64,000 nucleotides of DNA from Polyangium spumosum (GTDB lineage Bacteria > Myxococcota_A > Polyangia > Polyangiales > Polyangiaceae), in assembly GCF_009649845.1 (NCBI RefSeq), contig NZ_WJIE01000007.1:186001-250000 (forward strand). Reading direction: 5' to 3'. The notes below the pieces were generated by a model that saw only the letters and a list, made by a program, of their open reading frames with translations, made no database searches and had not been told where the DNA came from. Numbering within the stretch: position 1 is the stretch's first letter; the number at the start of each line of letters is the position of its first letter. Shown here piece by piece: positions 17,119 to 26,943 of the stretch. The translations under genes and the position numbers were made by a program.

Positions 17119-19059
17119 ATGCTGGTGCTGGAGGTAACGCAGGGGGTCCTCGCGGGGCGGACGTTCGAGGTCGGCGAGGAGGTCGTTCGTATCGGACGCG
17201 CGCCCTCGAACGACGTCGTGCTCGAGGACCAGCACGTCTCCGGAGAACACGCGCGGATCGTCGTCGGTGCCGAGCGCGCGCTCCTGCACGACAACCGCTC
17301 GACGAACGGGACGACGCTCGTGCGCGGCGATGAGCGCAAGCGCGTGACGCCGGAGACCGGGCCCGTCGAGCTCGAGTCCGGCGACGTCGTCGAGCTCGGC
17401 TCCGGCGACAACGTGGCCGCGCTGCGCGTCAGCCTCGAAGGCGACGGCGACAAGGCCCGCGTCGTGCAGCTCAAGCCCATCGAGGAGATCGTCCCCGCCG
17501 CCGCCAAGCTCGAGCGGGATCCGAACCAGCTCGGCAAGCTCTACGCCGCGCAGAAGCGCATCGCCGCCGGCAGCGATCTCGATCAGGTCCTCATCGAGGT
17601 CGCAGACGCCGCGCTCTTCCTCGTCCCGAGCGCCACGCACGTCACCGTGATCCTGCGCGACGACGAGGACGGCGGTGATCGCGGCGCCGTCGCCTACGTG
17701 CCCGTCATGACCCGCGTGCGCCTCGCGAGCGGCGCGGGCGGCCCTCCGCGTGGCCCCGTGCCCGTCGCGCGCAGCGTCTACCGCAAGGTCGTCAAGGAGC
17801 GCGCCGCCGTGCTCGCCGCCGACGCGCCCACCGACGTCGGCCGCACCGAGTCCATCATGGGCGCCTCCATCCGCAGCACGATCGGCGTCCCCCTCTTCCG
17901 CGGCGAAGACATCATCGGCGTCCTCCAGATCGACAACCGCAGCGCGCCCGGCATGCTCCACGCGCACGACGTCGAGCTGCTCGGCGTCCTCGCGTACAAC
18001 GCCTCGCTCGCCGTGGCCAACGCGCGCCTCATCAAGCGCCTCGTCTCGGCCGAGGAGCGCCTGCAGAAGGAGAACACCTTCCTGAAGGGCCGCGAGGAGA
18101 AGCGCCGCGGCGGCAAGGACGTCGTCATCATCGGCCAGAGCGAGCCGATGCAGCGCGTCCTCGCGCAGCTCCAGAAGGTCGTGAACACGCGCGTCACCGT
18201 CCTGCTCGAGGGCGAGACCGGCACGGGCAAGGAGGTCATGGCGGCGCGTATCCACTACACCTCGAACCGCCGCGACAAACTCTTCGTCGCCCAGAACTGC
18301 GCCGCGCTCGCCGAGACGCTGCTCGAGAGCGAGCTCTTCGGCCACAAGAAGGGCTCGTTCACGGGCGCGACCGAGGACAAGAAGGGCCTCTTCGAGATCG
18401 CCGACGGCGGCACGCTCTTCCTCGACGAGATCACCGAGACGCCCCTCTCCTTGCAATCGAAGCTCCTGCGCGCATTGCAGGAGGGCGAGATCCGCCCCGT
18501 CGGCGCCACGAGCCCGAAGCACGTCAACGTCCGCATCGTGACCGCGACGAACAGGAACCTCGAAGAAGAGGTGAAGAAGGGCCGATTCCGCGAGGATCTC
18601 TACTACCGCCTGAACCAGTTCCCGATCCGCCTGCCGCCGCTCCGCGAGCGCCGCGAGGACATCCCGCTGCTCGCCTCGCACTTTTTGAAGCGGTACGCCG
18701 AGGAGCTCGGCAAGCACGTCGGCGGCTTCGCGCAGCAGGTGATGGAGCTGATGATGGCCTACGACTGGCCCGGCAACGTGCGCGAGCTCCAGAACGAGGT
18801 CCAGCGCATCGTGATCCAGCTCGATCCCGGCGCCTTCGCCACGCCCGACCTCCTCTCGCCGCGAATCCGTCAGGTCGAGGGCCTCGTCAACCGCGCCGGC
18901 GTCACCCGCGGCACGCTCAAGGACATGATGGACGTCGTCGAGAAATACCTCCTCCTCGAGGCCCTCCGCGATCACAACAACAACAAGACGAACGCCGCCA
19001 AGACCCTCGGCATCACCCGCGAGGGCCTGCACAAAAAGCTCCGCCAATACGGCATCTGA
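17119..19059 (+). CDS. Sigma54-dependent activator with FHA and GAF domains
   Basis: The protein is 646 residues. The ATG at 17119 begins right at the FHA fold. The FHA domain (about 1-105) keeps the phosphothreonine-binding residues RIGR (24-27), SGEH (41-44) and NRSTNGT (59-65). A GAF domain covers about 135-305. The AAA+ domain follows, with Walker A GETGTGKE (365-372), a GSFTGA sigma54-contact loop (412-417, Ser for the usual Ala) and Walker B LFLDE (433-437). A Fis-type helix-turn-helix closes the protein (NNKTNAAKTLGITREGLHKKL). The layout means it activates RNA polymerase-sigma54 in response to a phosphorylated partner, probably via a Ser/Thr kinase, and a GAF ligand. Target genes are unknown. 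Confidence 0.93.
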   Translation: MLVLEVTQGVLAGRTFEVGEEVVRIGRAPSNDVVLEDQHVSGEHARIVVGAERALLHDNRSTNGTTLVRGDERKRVTPETGPVELESGDVVELGSGDNVAALRVSLEGDGDKARVVQLKPIEEIVPAAAKLERDPNQLGKLYAAQKRIAAGSDLDQVLIEVADAALFLVPSATHVTVILRDDEDGGDRGAVAYVPVMTRVRLASGAGGPPRGPVPVARSVYRKVVKERAAVLAADAPTDVGRTESIMGASIRSTIGVPLFRGEDIIGVLQIDNRSAPGMLHAHDVELLGVLAYNASLAVANARLIKRLVSAEERLQKENTFLKGREEKRRGGKDVVIIGQSEPMQRVLAQLQKVVNTRVTVLLEGETGTGKEVMAARIHYTSNRRDKLFVAQNCAALAETLLESELFGHKKGSFTGATEDKKGLFEIADGGTLFLDEITETPLSLQSKLLRALQEGEIRPVGATSPKHVNVRIVTATNRNLEEEVKKGRFREDLYYRLNQFPIRLPPLRERREDIPLLASHFLKRYAEELGKHVGGFAQQVMELMMAYDWPGNVRELQNEVQRIVIQLDPGAFATPDLLSPRIRQVEGLVNRAGVTRGTLKDMMDVVEKYLLLEALRDHNNNKTNAAKTLGITREGLHKKLRQYGI

Positions 19060-19177
19060 GCCGAGCGTATTGCCAGGACAACCCCGCCGGTTTGTCCCTC
19101 CACGATCCGTCTCGGCCTCACCCCTCGGCCGCGCCCTCGGCCCGTTCGTCGAGGCCCGCCCGCGGCGCACGCCGGCC

Positions 19178-19206
19178 TTGAGGGGAAAGCGCAACTCGGT
19201 TACACT
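19178..19206 (+). promoter_or_regulatory. Sigma70-like promoter candidate
   Basis: TTGAGG at 19178-19183 and TACACT at 19201-19206 are 17 bases apart, the optimal spacing. The expected transcript would start about 5-6 bases before the ATG at 19218, which has no ribosome binding site, so the message would be nearly leaderless. Prediction from consensus only. Confidence 0.35.
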
Positions 19207-19217
19207 TCGTCCGAACG

Positions 19218-19790
19218 ATGTACAGCATCGAGAGCCACGTCGGCAGGCTGATCGAGGTCCGGTTCTGGTCCCCGGTCGGCGAGGGCGAAGCGATGAGCTG
19301 GCGGCGTGATCACGACGCGATGCTCCAGTCGGTGGTCGGCAACTACATCGTCCTCGTCGATATGACCGACGCCAACGTCTTCCCCCCGGACATGGTGGAG
19401 GCGTACGTCGCGACGATGCGCAACGAGCCACGCCTGCTACGCGCGGCGCTCGTCCTCAGCGCGAGCCCGACGCTCTCGCTCCAGATCCAGCGAATCCTCC
19501 GGGACGCCTTCCACCCGCATCGCCGCACCTTCCGCGACGTCCGCGAGGCCGAGCTCTTCCTCGGCGAGGTGGTGACGCTGCCCGAGCGCGCGCGGCTGCG
19601 GGAGATCATCGAGCGTCGCGCCGAGCAGGGGGCGCCGATCAGCGCGCAGCCGGCGAGCGTCGGAGCTCCTCCGAGCGCGGGGACGCCGCCGAGCTTTCGC
19701 GGGCCGCTCACCACGCGCACGCCCACGCCGGCCACCGTGCGAATCCCGGCCACCCCGCGTTCGTCGTCGAGCGGGCACGGCGAAGGGTAA
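19218..19790 (+). CDS. Uncharacterised protein, possible STAS/SpoIIAA-like fold
   Basis: The protein is 190 residues. I do not recognise the family with confidence. The first 120 residues alternate strands and helices (NYIVLVDMTDANVFPPDMVEAY, then a helix and LLRAALVLSAS), which looks like a small alpha/beta fold of the STAS or SpoIIAA-like kind. The last 60 residues are a disordered Pro/Thr/Ser-rich tail. There is no signal peptide, so it should be cytoplasmic. It follows the sigma54 activator gene by 158 bases and precedes the sulfatase-fold gene by 57 bases on the same strand. Confidence 0.7.
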   Translation: MYSIESHVGRLIEVRFWSPVGEGEAMSWRRDHDAMLQSVVGNYIVLVDMTDANVFPPDMVEAYVATMRNEPRLLRAALVLSASPTLSLQIQRILRDAFHPHRRTFRDVREAELFLGEVVTLPERARLREIIERRAEQGAPISAQPASVGAPPSAGTPPSFRGPLTTRTPTPATVRIPATPRSSSSGHGEG

Positions 19791-19847
19791 TCTGCGCCGC
19801 GGCAGCCTCGCTCCTCCGCTTCGCCTCGCTCCACGCGCCGACCCCTC

Positions 19848-21851
19848 ATGACGACCTCGCCCACGCCTGCCTCGCGGACGCTGCTCGCGGCGCTCGCCGT
19901 GGGGACCGCCGGGGGGCTCGGCGCGACGGCCGTCGACGCGGCGTTGCTCGTCCTCCGCTCCCGCACGCCGCCCGCGCCTTTGCGCGAGGTCGCGGGCGCG
20001 ATCGCCGCCGCGGGCGCCGTTCATCTCGGCGCGGGCCTGCTCGGCGGCCTCGGCTTCGCCCTCGCGGCCCTGCTCGCTCGGAAATTCGACCCCGCGTCCG
20101 CGGCCCTCGCCCCCGATTCCCCCGAGGGGCGCGCCCGGCGCGTCGATCGCGTGGCCGCGCTCCTCCTCCTGGCAGGTTTGTCCTTCGTGGTCATAACCTT
20201 GACAAACCGGGCGACCATGCTCCCGGCCACGCTCAAGCGGCATGCGTTCGTCGCGGCGGGCGTCGTCCTGGCAGCCGCGGCCGGCGCCCTCGTGTTCGGG
20301 CTCGCGCGGCGCGCCGTCGCGGTCGCCTGGTCCTTCCTCGCGCCCCGGCGCTGGGCCCTGCTCGCGCTCTGCGCCGCGGGCGAGCTCGCCGCGATCTTCG
20401 CCTTCCTGCGCGCCCCGCACGCGCAGCAGACCTACGTCGCGCTGCTCGCCGCCTCGTTTTCCCTCGCCGGCCTCGCCTGCCTCGCGACCGTCCGCCGCAT
20501 CCCCCGCGCCGCGCAGATGGGCGCGGCCGTCGGCGGGCTCGCCTGGGTCGTCACGATATCCATGCAAGGCACCTCGGCGCGGGCCTACCACCTGCTCCGC
20601 ATGGGCCGCACCTTGCCCGCGGCCGTCCTGCGCGAGCTCCCGAGCGTACGCCCCGAGCCCTTTGCCGACGACGTCGCGCACGCGGTCACGCTGGCCATGA
20701 CCCCGCCGCCCACGACCGCGTCGGCCGAGGACAAACCATTGCCGATCCCGACCGGCTCGACCGAGCGGACGAACCTCCCCGATATCGTCCTCGTCACCAT
20801 CGATACCCTGCGCGCCGATCGCCTCTTGGGCCCGGCCGGGCTCACCGATGTACACATGCCCGCCCTCGCCGCGTTCGCCGCCGAGGGCGTGGTGTTCCGC
20901 AATGCCTTCGCCGCCGCACCGGCCACGATTGGCGCCGTCACCCAGATCATGACGGGCAAGCACCAGCGCGACCTCGTCCACCTCAGCGTGCGCAGCAGCG
21001 TCGCGGCGCCCCTCTCCCCCGACACGGACACGCTCGCGCGCCGCCTCGGCGCCGTCGGCTACGAGACCCTCGCCCTCGTCGGCGGCCGGCTCGTCTCGTA
21101 TTACCCCTCCGTCGCGCTCGGCTTTTCCCGCGTCCTCGAGGACAGCGGCCCGGCCCGCGCCCCGCTCCGCGCCCCGGACATCGTCGACGCGTTCACCCGC
21201 ATCGCCTCCCGCCCCGACCGCCGCGCGCCCCTCTTCGCCTGGCTGCATTTCATGGAGCCGCACGACCACGCGATGCTCCCCGCCCCGATCCCCGCCGGAT
21301 ACGCCGCGGCCGTCCGCCTCGTCGACGCCGAGCTCGGCCGCCTCTTCGCCTTCCTGCGCGCCTCACCACGCTGGAGCGCGACCACGCTGCTCGTGCTCGC
21401 CGATCACGGCGAGGGGCTCGGCGAGCGAGGCCTCGTCCACCACGGCCTCGCGCATCCCCTCCACATCACCATTCCTTTCGTCGCGCGTTTCCCCGGGATC
21501 GCGCCGCATATCGAGCCCGCGGCCGTCTCGCACCTCGACGTCGCCCCCACGCTCCTCGCCGCCGCCGGCGCCTCCGCCCGCGATCTCCCCGGCCGCCCGC
21601 TGCAGCACGAGGGCCTCTCCTCCAGGCCGATATTCTTCGAGAACGTGGGTTATGCCGAGACCTCGATCCCCGTGGAGATGGGCGTCGTCGAGCTCCCCTG
21701 GTTTTATTCGTTCGACGTCCGCGCGCGCCGGAGCGTGCTCGTCGACCTCGACGCCGATCCCGCGGGCCTTTCGAACCTCGCGGACGAGCGGGCGGACGAG
21801 GCGGCGCGGCTCGCGAAGCTCCTCGCCGCGTCGCTCCGCGCGCGCGACTGA
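19848..21851 (+). CDS. Membrane-anchored sulfatase/alkaline-phosphatase-fold enzyme
   Basis: The protein is 667 residues. The first 290 or so hold about six transmembrane helices, followed by an alkaline-phosphatase-superfamily domain. Metal ligands look intact: VTIDTLRADR, LHFMEPHDHA and LADHGEGLGERG with a later His. The nucleophile region reads AAPATIGAVTQIMTGK and lacks the Cys/Ser-X-Pro-X-Arg motif needed for formylglycine. A Thr is at the equivalent place, as in phosphoglycerol transferases such as LtaS. It may therefore be a phospho-transferase or phosphodiesterase rather than a sulfatase. The active site would be periplasmic. A minus-strand stress protein gene ends 12 bases downstream. 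Confidence 0.85.
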   Translation: MTTSPTPASRTLLAALAVGTAGGLGATAVDAALLVLRSRTPPAPLREVAGAIAAAGAVHLGAGLLGGLGFALAALLARKFDPASAALAPDSPEGRARRVDRVAALLLLAGLSFVVITLTNRATMLPATLKRHAFVAAGVVLAAAAGALVFGLARRAVAVAWSFLAPRRWALLALCAAGELAAIFAFLRAPHAQQTYVALLAASFSLAGLACLATVRRIPRAAQMGAAVGGLAWVVTISMQGTSARAYHLLRMGRTLPAAVLRELPSVRPEPFADDVAHAVTLAMTPPPTTASAEDKPLPIPTGSTERTNLPDIVLVTIDTLRADRLLGPAGLTDVHMPALAAFAAEGVVFRNAFAAAPATIGAVTQIMTGKHQRDLVHLSVRSSVAAPLSPDTDTLARRLGAVGYETLALVGGRLVSYYPSVALGFSRVLEDSGPARAPLRAPDIVDAFTRIASRPDRRAPLFAWLHFMEPHDHAMLPAPIPAGYAAAVRLVDAELGRLFAFLRASPRWSATTLLVLADHGEGLGERGLVHHGLAHPLHITIPFVARFPGIAPHIEPAAVSHLDVAPTLLAAAGASARDLPGRPLQHEGLSSRPIFFENVGYAETSIPVEMGVVELPWFYSFDVRARRSVLVDLDADPAGLSNLADERADEAARLAKLLAASLRARD

Positions 21852-21863
21852 CGCCTCTGCTCG

Positions 21864-22592
21864 TCACGTGCCGGTCTTGCGGAGCGGTATCTCGGTCGCG
21901 TCCACATTTCCTTCCGAGACGACCTCCGCCACCTCCCGCCGGACCGTCGTGCTCACGGGCTGCTCCTCGAGCTCGGTCGCCTTCGACACCCGGATCTCCT
22001 CGGTCACCACCGGGCGCTTCGACACGTCGACCACCTCCTCGCGAATGGGCACCACGACCGCCTCCTCGCGGAATGCCGTCCCTCCGGCGGCCGACGCCTG
22101 GACGCCCTCGGCCGTGGCGGGCAGGCGCTCGACCGTCACCACCTCGCGCGATACGGGCACCGAGAGGTGCCGCTCCTCCGTCACCACCTCCTTGCGAATG
22201 CGGACCTCGCCGACCTGCTCGGTGTGCGTGGTCGCCTGCACCTCTTCCTCGTGCAGCGTCACGCGGGCCGCCTCGCTCGCCCGCTCGGCCTCCTCGAGCC
22301 GCAGCGCGCTCTGGAGCGGCTCGACCTGGGACTTCTGCCCGCCGCCGAGGCCCACCGACTCGAGGATCCCCTTCTCGATCCCGAGCTCCTCCCGCCGCTG
22401 CGAGAGCACGATCTTGCCTTCGCGGACCTCCGCGATGACATCGCAGGAAATCAGGTAATCCTTCGGGAAGAAAAAGCCCTTCTCCACGAGGAAGCTGTCC
22501 GCCTGGATCGACACCACCTTGCCGAGCTTGTGCCCATCCACGCTCCAGACTTCCATGCCCTCCCGGACCTGACCGACGAACGGGTTCGCCAT
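21864..22592 (-). CDS. PRC-barrel and DUF2382 stress-type protein
   Basis: The protein is 242 residues from ATG 22592, with AAAGG 8-12 bases upstream. Residues 1-75 form a PRC-barrel-like domain (VGQVREGMEVWSVDGHKLGKV and FLVEKGFFFPKDYLI). Residues 110-235 match DUF2382, with the repeated pattern of VRIRKEVVTEERHLSVPVSRE, IREEVVDVSKRPVVTEEIRV and TTVRREVAEV. Such YsnF-like proteins are linked to stress responses in other bacteria, but the biochemical role is unknown. It is divergent from the fad-like operon with a 202-base gap. Confidence 0.88.
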   Translation of the reverse strand: MANPFVGQVREGMEVWSVDGHKLGKVVSIQADSFLVEKGFFFPKDYLISCDVIAEVREGKIVLSQRREELGIEKGILESVGLGGGQKSQVEPLQSALRLEEAERASEAARVTLHEEEVQATTHTEQVGEVRIRKEVVTEERHLSVPVSREVVTVERLPATAEGVQASAAGGTAFREEAVVVPIREEVVDVSKRPVVTEEIRVSKATELEEQPVSTTVRREVAEVVSEGNVDATEIPLRKTGT

Positions 22593-22794
22593 GACGCGAC
22601 CTTTCATGCAAAGGGTTGCGACCGCCCGATCGCATTCGCGGGCGTGCCCCGCGGCGACCGTCGTCGGTGGAATTGCAATGGTTATGCCTCGACAGCGGCG
22701 CCACGCCTGGGGACGCGCGGCCGGGATGTTCCACGGCTGACCCCGGCGCCGTTCTGCCTTGGCGCCGCGGCCGTCCGGTGATAAGGCCCGCGCC

Positions 22795-24759
22795 ATGATC
22801 GTTGGCGTGATCGGCTCGGGATCGATCGGCCCGGATCTGGCGTATGGCTTCGTATCCGCCATCGCCAGAGAAGGTGGCCGCGTCTATTTGCACGACATCA
22901 AGCAGGAGGCGCTCGACGCGGGCATGGCTCGCATCGCGACCTACGTGACGAAGGCCCTCGCCCGCGGCAAGCTCTCGGAGAGCGCGGCGCGCGCCGTCAA
23001 AGAGGCCCTCGTCCCCACACTCTCCCTCTCGGATCTCGCCTCGTGTGATTACGTGCTCGAGGCCGCGACCGAGGACCTGCCCATCAAGCGCAAGATCATC
23101 GCCGCGCTGGAGTCCGTGGTCCGGCCCGACTGCCTGATCGGCTTCGCCACGAGCGGCATCCCCCGCGCCGAGATCGTGAAGGACACGAAGCACCCCGAGC
23201 GCTGCTTCGTCAACCACCCCTTCTATCCCGCGTGGCGCAGCTTGCCGGTCGAGGTCGTCCTCTCGGGCGACGACGCCTTCGGGGCGCGCATGATCCGCAC
23301 GCTGGAGAAGCTCGGCAAGGTCCCGATCATCACGGCCGACGCCGCGTGCTTCGCGGCCGACGACATCTTCTGCAATTACGTCTCCGAGGCCGCGCGGATC
23401 GTCGCGGAGGGCGTGGCCACGCCGGCGCAGGTCGACGCGATCGTGAACGACGCGATCGGCGGCGGCGGCCCGCTCAACGTGATGGACTTGACGCGCGGCA
23501 ACCTGCTCACGGTCCATTGCCAGGAGCTCATGCGTGACGCGCCCACGGGCAGCCCCTGGTTCGAGCCGCCCGCCATTCTGCGCGAAGTCGGCAATCGCCC
23601 GTGGCACGACCCGAAGAACCGCGGCGACGGCCGGTACGACGAGGCGCTCGGCAAGAAGGTGCTCGATCGTATCCTCGCCGTGCTCTTCGCGCGCACCTAT
23701 TTCGTCGCGGATGAGAACATCTGCGCGCCGTCGGACCTCGACTGGCTCACGCGTATGTCGCTCGGCTTCCGCAAGGGCCTGCTCTCGCTCGCCGAGGAGT
23801 ACGGCATCGACCGCGTGCACGCCGTCTGCGTGGCGTACGCGGCGGCGCACCCGGGCTTCCACGTGCCGAAGAGCATCACGCAGAAGAGCCTGCCGCGCTT
23901 CCGCAAGAACGTGGTCGTCACGCGGGACGCCGATCTCGCGATCGTCTCGGTGCGCAGGCCCGAGGTGCGCAACGCCTTGAACCGCGAGACGCTCGCCGAG
24001 ATTGAATCGGCGATGAAGGAGCTCGCGGCGGACGATTCGGTCTCCGGCGTGATCTTCACGAGCCAGGACGGCGCGCTCGCGGGCGCGGACATCGGCGAGC
24101 TCGCCTCGCTGAAGACGCCGGCCGATTGCGAGGGCATCTGCCATTTCGGGCACGCGGTGCTCGAGACCATCGCGTCGATGAAGAAGCCCGTCGTGGCGGC
24201 CTTGAACGGGCCCGTGCTCGGCGGCGGCGCGGAGATCTCGATGTCGTGCCACGGCCGCGTCGTCGGCCCGGAGCTCGTCCTCGGCCAGCCCGAGGTGAAC
24301 CTCGGCATCATCCCCGGTTATGGCGGCACGCAACGATTGCCGCGGCTCATCGGCTTCGAGCGCGCGCTCGACCTGCTCCGCACGGGCCGCTCGGTGGGCG
24401 CCAAGGACGCGCACGCCTTCGGCTGGGCGACGGTCGCGCCGACGAAGGATTTCCTCGGCGAGGCGAAGGCGCTCGTCCGGAGGCACCTCGCGGGCGAGGT
24501 GAAGCTCGGCCCCGTCGATCCGGCGCCGCTCTCGGTCCCGGAGAAACTCCCTGCGGTCGACCTCGGCCATCATTCGCGGGCGATCGACGCGATCCTGGTC
24601 TCCGTGGTTCGTCGTGGCAATGCCTTGCCGCTCGCCGAGGGCCTCGCGCTCGAAGCGAAGGGCTTCGGGCAATGCAAGGAGACGGTGGACCTCGACATCG
24701 GCATGAAGAACTTCATCCAGAATGGTCCGCGTGTACCTGCGGCCTTCCTCCACGAATGA
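22795..24759 (+). CDS. 3-hydroxyacyl-CoA dehydrogenase / enoyl-CoA hydratase fusion
   Basis: The protein is 654 residues from ATG 22795, which lies directly before the nucleotide fold MIVGVIGSGSIG (GSGSIG at 7-12). Domain order is dehydrogenase first (NAD-binding about 1-185 and C-terminal helical domain about 185-370), then enoyl-CoA hydratase/crotonase (about 380-640). The catalytic His is seen in FVNHPFYPA. The crotonase part keeps the oxyanion and Glu motifs, LGGGAEISMSC and EVNLGIIPGYGGTQRLPR. It performs the middle two steps of beta-oxidation or their reverse. The order is the opposite of classical FadB. A thiolase gene follows after 14 bases. Confidence 0.92.
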   Translation: MIVGVIGSGSIGPDLAYGFVSAIAREGGRVYLHDIKQEALDAGMARIATYVTKALARGKLSESAARAVKEALVPTLSLSDLASCDYVLEAATEDLPIKRKIIAALESVVRPDCLIGFATSGIPRAEIVKDTKHPERCFVNHPFYPAWRSLPVEVVLSGDDAFGARMIRTLEKLGKVPIITADAACFAADDIFCNYVSEAARIVAEGVATPAQVDAIVNDAIGGGGPLNVMDLTRGNLLTVHCQELMRDAPTGSPWFEPPAILREVGNRPWHDPKNRGDGRYDEALGKKVLDRILAVLFARTYFVADENICAPSDLDWLTRMSLGFRKGLLSLAEEYGIDRVHAVCVAYAAAHPGFHVPKSITQKSLPRFRKNVVVTRDADLAIVSVRRPEVRNALNRETLAEIESAMKELAADDSVSGVIFTSQDGALAGADIGELASLKTPADCEGICHFGHAVLETIASMKKPVVAALNGPVLGGGAEISMSCHGRVVGPELVLGQPEVNLGIIPGYGGTQRLPRLIGFERALDLLRTGRSVGAKDAHAFGWATVAPTKDFLGEAKALVRRHLAGEVKLGPVDPAPLSVPEKLPAVDLGHHSRAIDAILVSVVRRGNALPLAEGLALEAKGFGQCKETVDLDIGMKNFIQNGPRVPAAFLHE

Positions 24760-24773
24760 GATCGGAGCGATCG

Positions 24774-26057
<1,284 letters not shown>

Positions 26058-26067
26058 ATCGCCCTCG

Positions 26068-26105
26068 TTCGCGGCAGGCCGCGCAGCACGCGCGGCCGCC
26101 GCGAA
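26068..26105. terminator. Long hairpin between convergent genes
   Basis: TTCGCGGC (26068-26075) pairs with GCCGCGAA (26098-26105), and inside it GGCCGCGC (26077-26084) pairs with GCGCGGCC (26090-26097) around an AGCAC loop. The stem is 16 bp with one bulge. It fills the 52-base gap between the converging thiolase gene and the paralogous-pair gene. No U-tract on either strand. Confidence 0.5.
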
Positions 26106-26109
26106 TCCT

Positions 26110-26934
26110 TCAAAGCTCGTCCTTCCCCCCCGTCAGCATCGCCTCCAGCCGATCCGCCTGCTCGGCGATGGCCATCGCGATCGCCACGAACCTCGCTCGA
26201 TCCAGCACCCGCAGCGGGTATCGCGCCACGATCGTGTAATGCTCGGCTCGCTCGCAGAGCGCGCCCACGTCGAGCGATCGGCTCCGGCGCAGCGCCTCCT
26301 CCGGCGTCAGGCGGTTCTTGGGACAAACCGGGCTCTCCAGCGTCACCCACGTCGCCTCGCCCCCGTTCTCCTCCTCGAATCGCGGCGTGTGCGCGTGCGC
26401 CAGCAGGCCCTGCGTCCGCCCCACCGGCTTTTGCCAGGCGATTGTCACGCCAAACGCCGTCTCTCCGCGCCCGTCCAGCGAGAACAGGTGGCGCGCTCGT
26501 CGCGCGAGATCGTCGAACGACTCCGGCTTGCTCCACGGATCCGCGTCGATTTCGAACTCCTCTTCCTCGGCGTCCTCCCCCGCGGCCACGGCGGCGAGGT
26601 CTCGCACGCTCGCGAGCATCGTCTCGGCGATCGCGAAGATCGCCGGCAAGACGGCGCTCGAATCACGTGGGTCCACGACAAGCGACACCGCCTGACCGTC
26701 GAATCGCACCGAGAGCGTCCCCGTGCGGGGCGCGTCACCTGCGGCGTCGGGCAGGAGCGAGGGGCCGAGCTCGATATCGACGTCGAGCCCCTGCGGAGCC
26801 TCCTGCTCCATATCGACGATGGCACGCGCGATTCGCGCGTCTGGAAAGGCGGCCATGGCCTCCTCCAGGCTCGCGAGCGCGTGGGCCGGGGAGAACCGAG
26901 CGTAGGGCAACGTGAAGCAGAACGGGCGCGGCAT
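26110..26934 (-). CDS. Uncharacterised cytoplasmic protein, first of a paralogous pair
   Basis: The protein is 274 residues. I do not recognise the family. It has no signal peptide or membrane helix. The N-terminal region (FTLPYARFSPAHALASLEEA) and C-terminal region (YPLRVLDRARFVAIAMAIAE) align with the same regions of the upstream neighbour, and both share a CP motif (SPVCPKNRL and CEVCPLSAL). The middle has a short acidic run (EDAEEEEFEID). The two genes are 9 bases apart on the same strand, so this one is cotranscribed as the downstream copy. They look like an ancient tandem duplication. Function unknown. Confidence 0.75.
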   Translation of the reverse strand: MPRPFCFTLPYARFSPAHALASLEEAMAAFPDARIARAIVDMEQEAPQGLDVDIELGPSLLPDAAGDAPRTGTLSVRFDGQAVSLVVDPRDSSAVLPAIFAIAETMLASVRDLAAVAAGEDAEEEEFEIDADPWSKPESFDDLARRARHLFSLDGRGETAFGVTIAWQKPVGRTQGLLAHAHTPRFEEENGGEATWVTLESPVCPKNRLTPEEALRRSRSLDVGALCERAEHYTIVARYPLRVLDRARFVAIAMAIAEQADRLEAMLTGGKDEL

Positions 26935-26943
26935 GTTTTTCTC

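Noticed and set aside
21466-24753. Minus-strand open frame of over 1,000 codons
   Set aside because: It runs across the end of the sulfatase-fold gene, the DUF2382 gene and the fadB-like gene in a frame without motifs; only DUF2382 is real on this strand.
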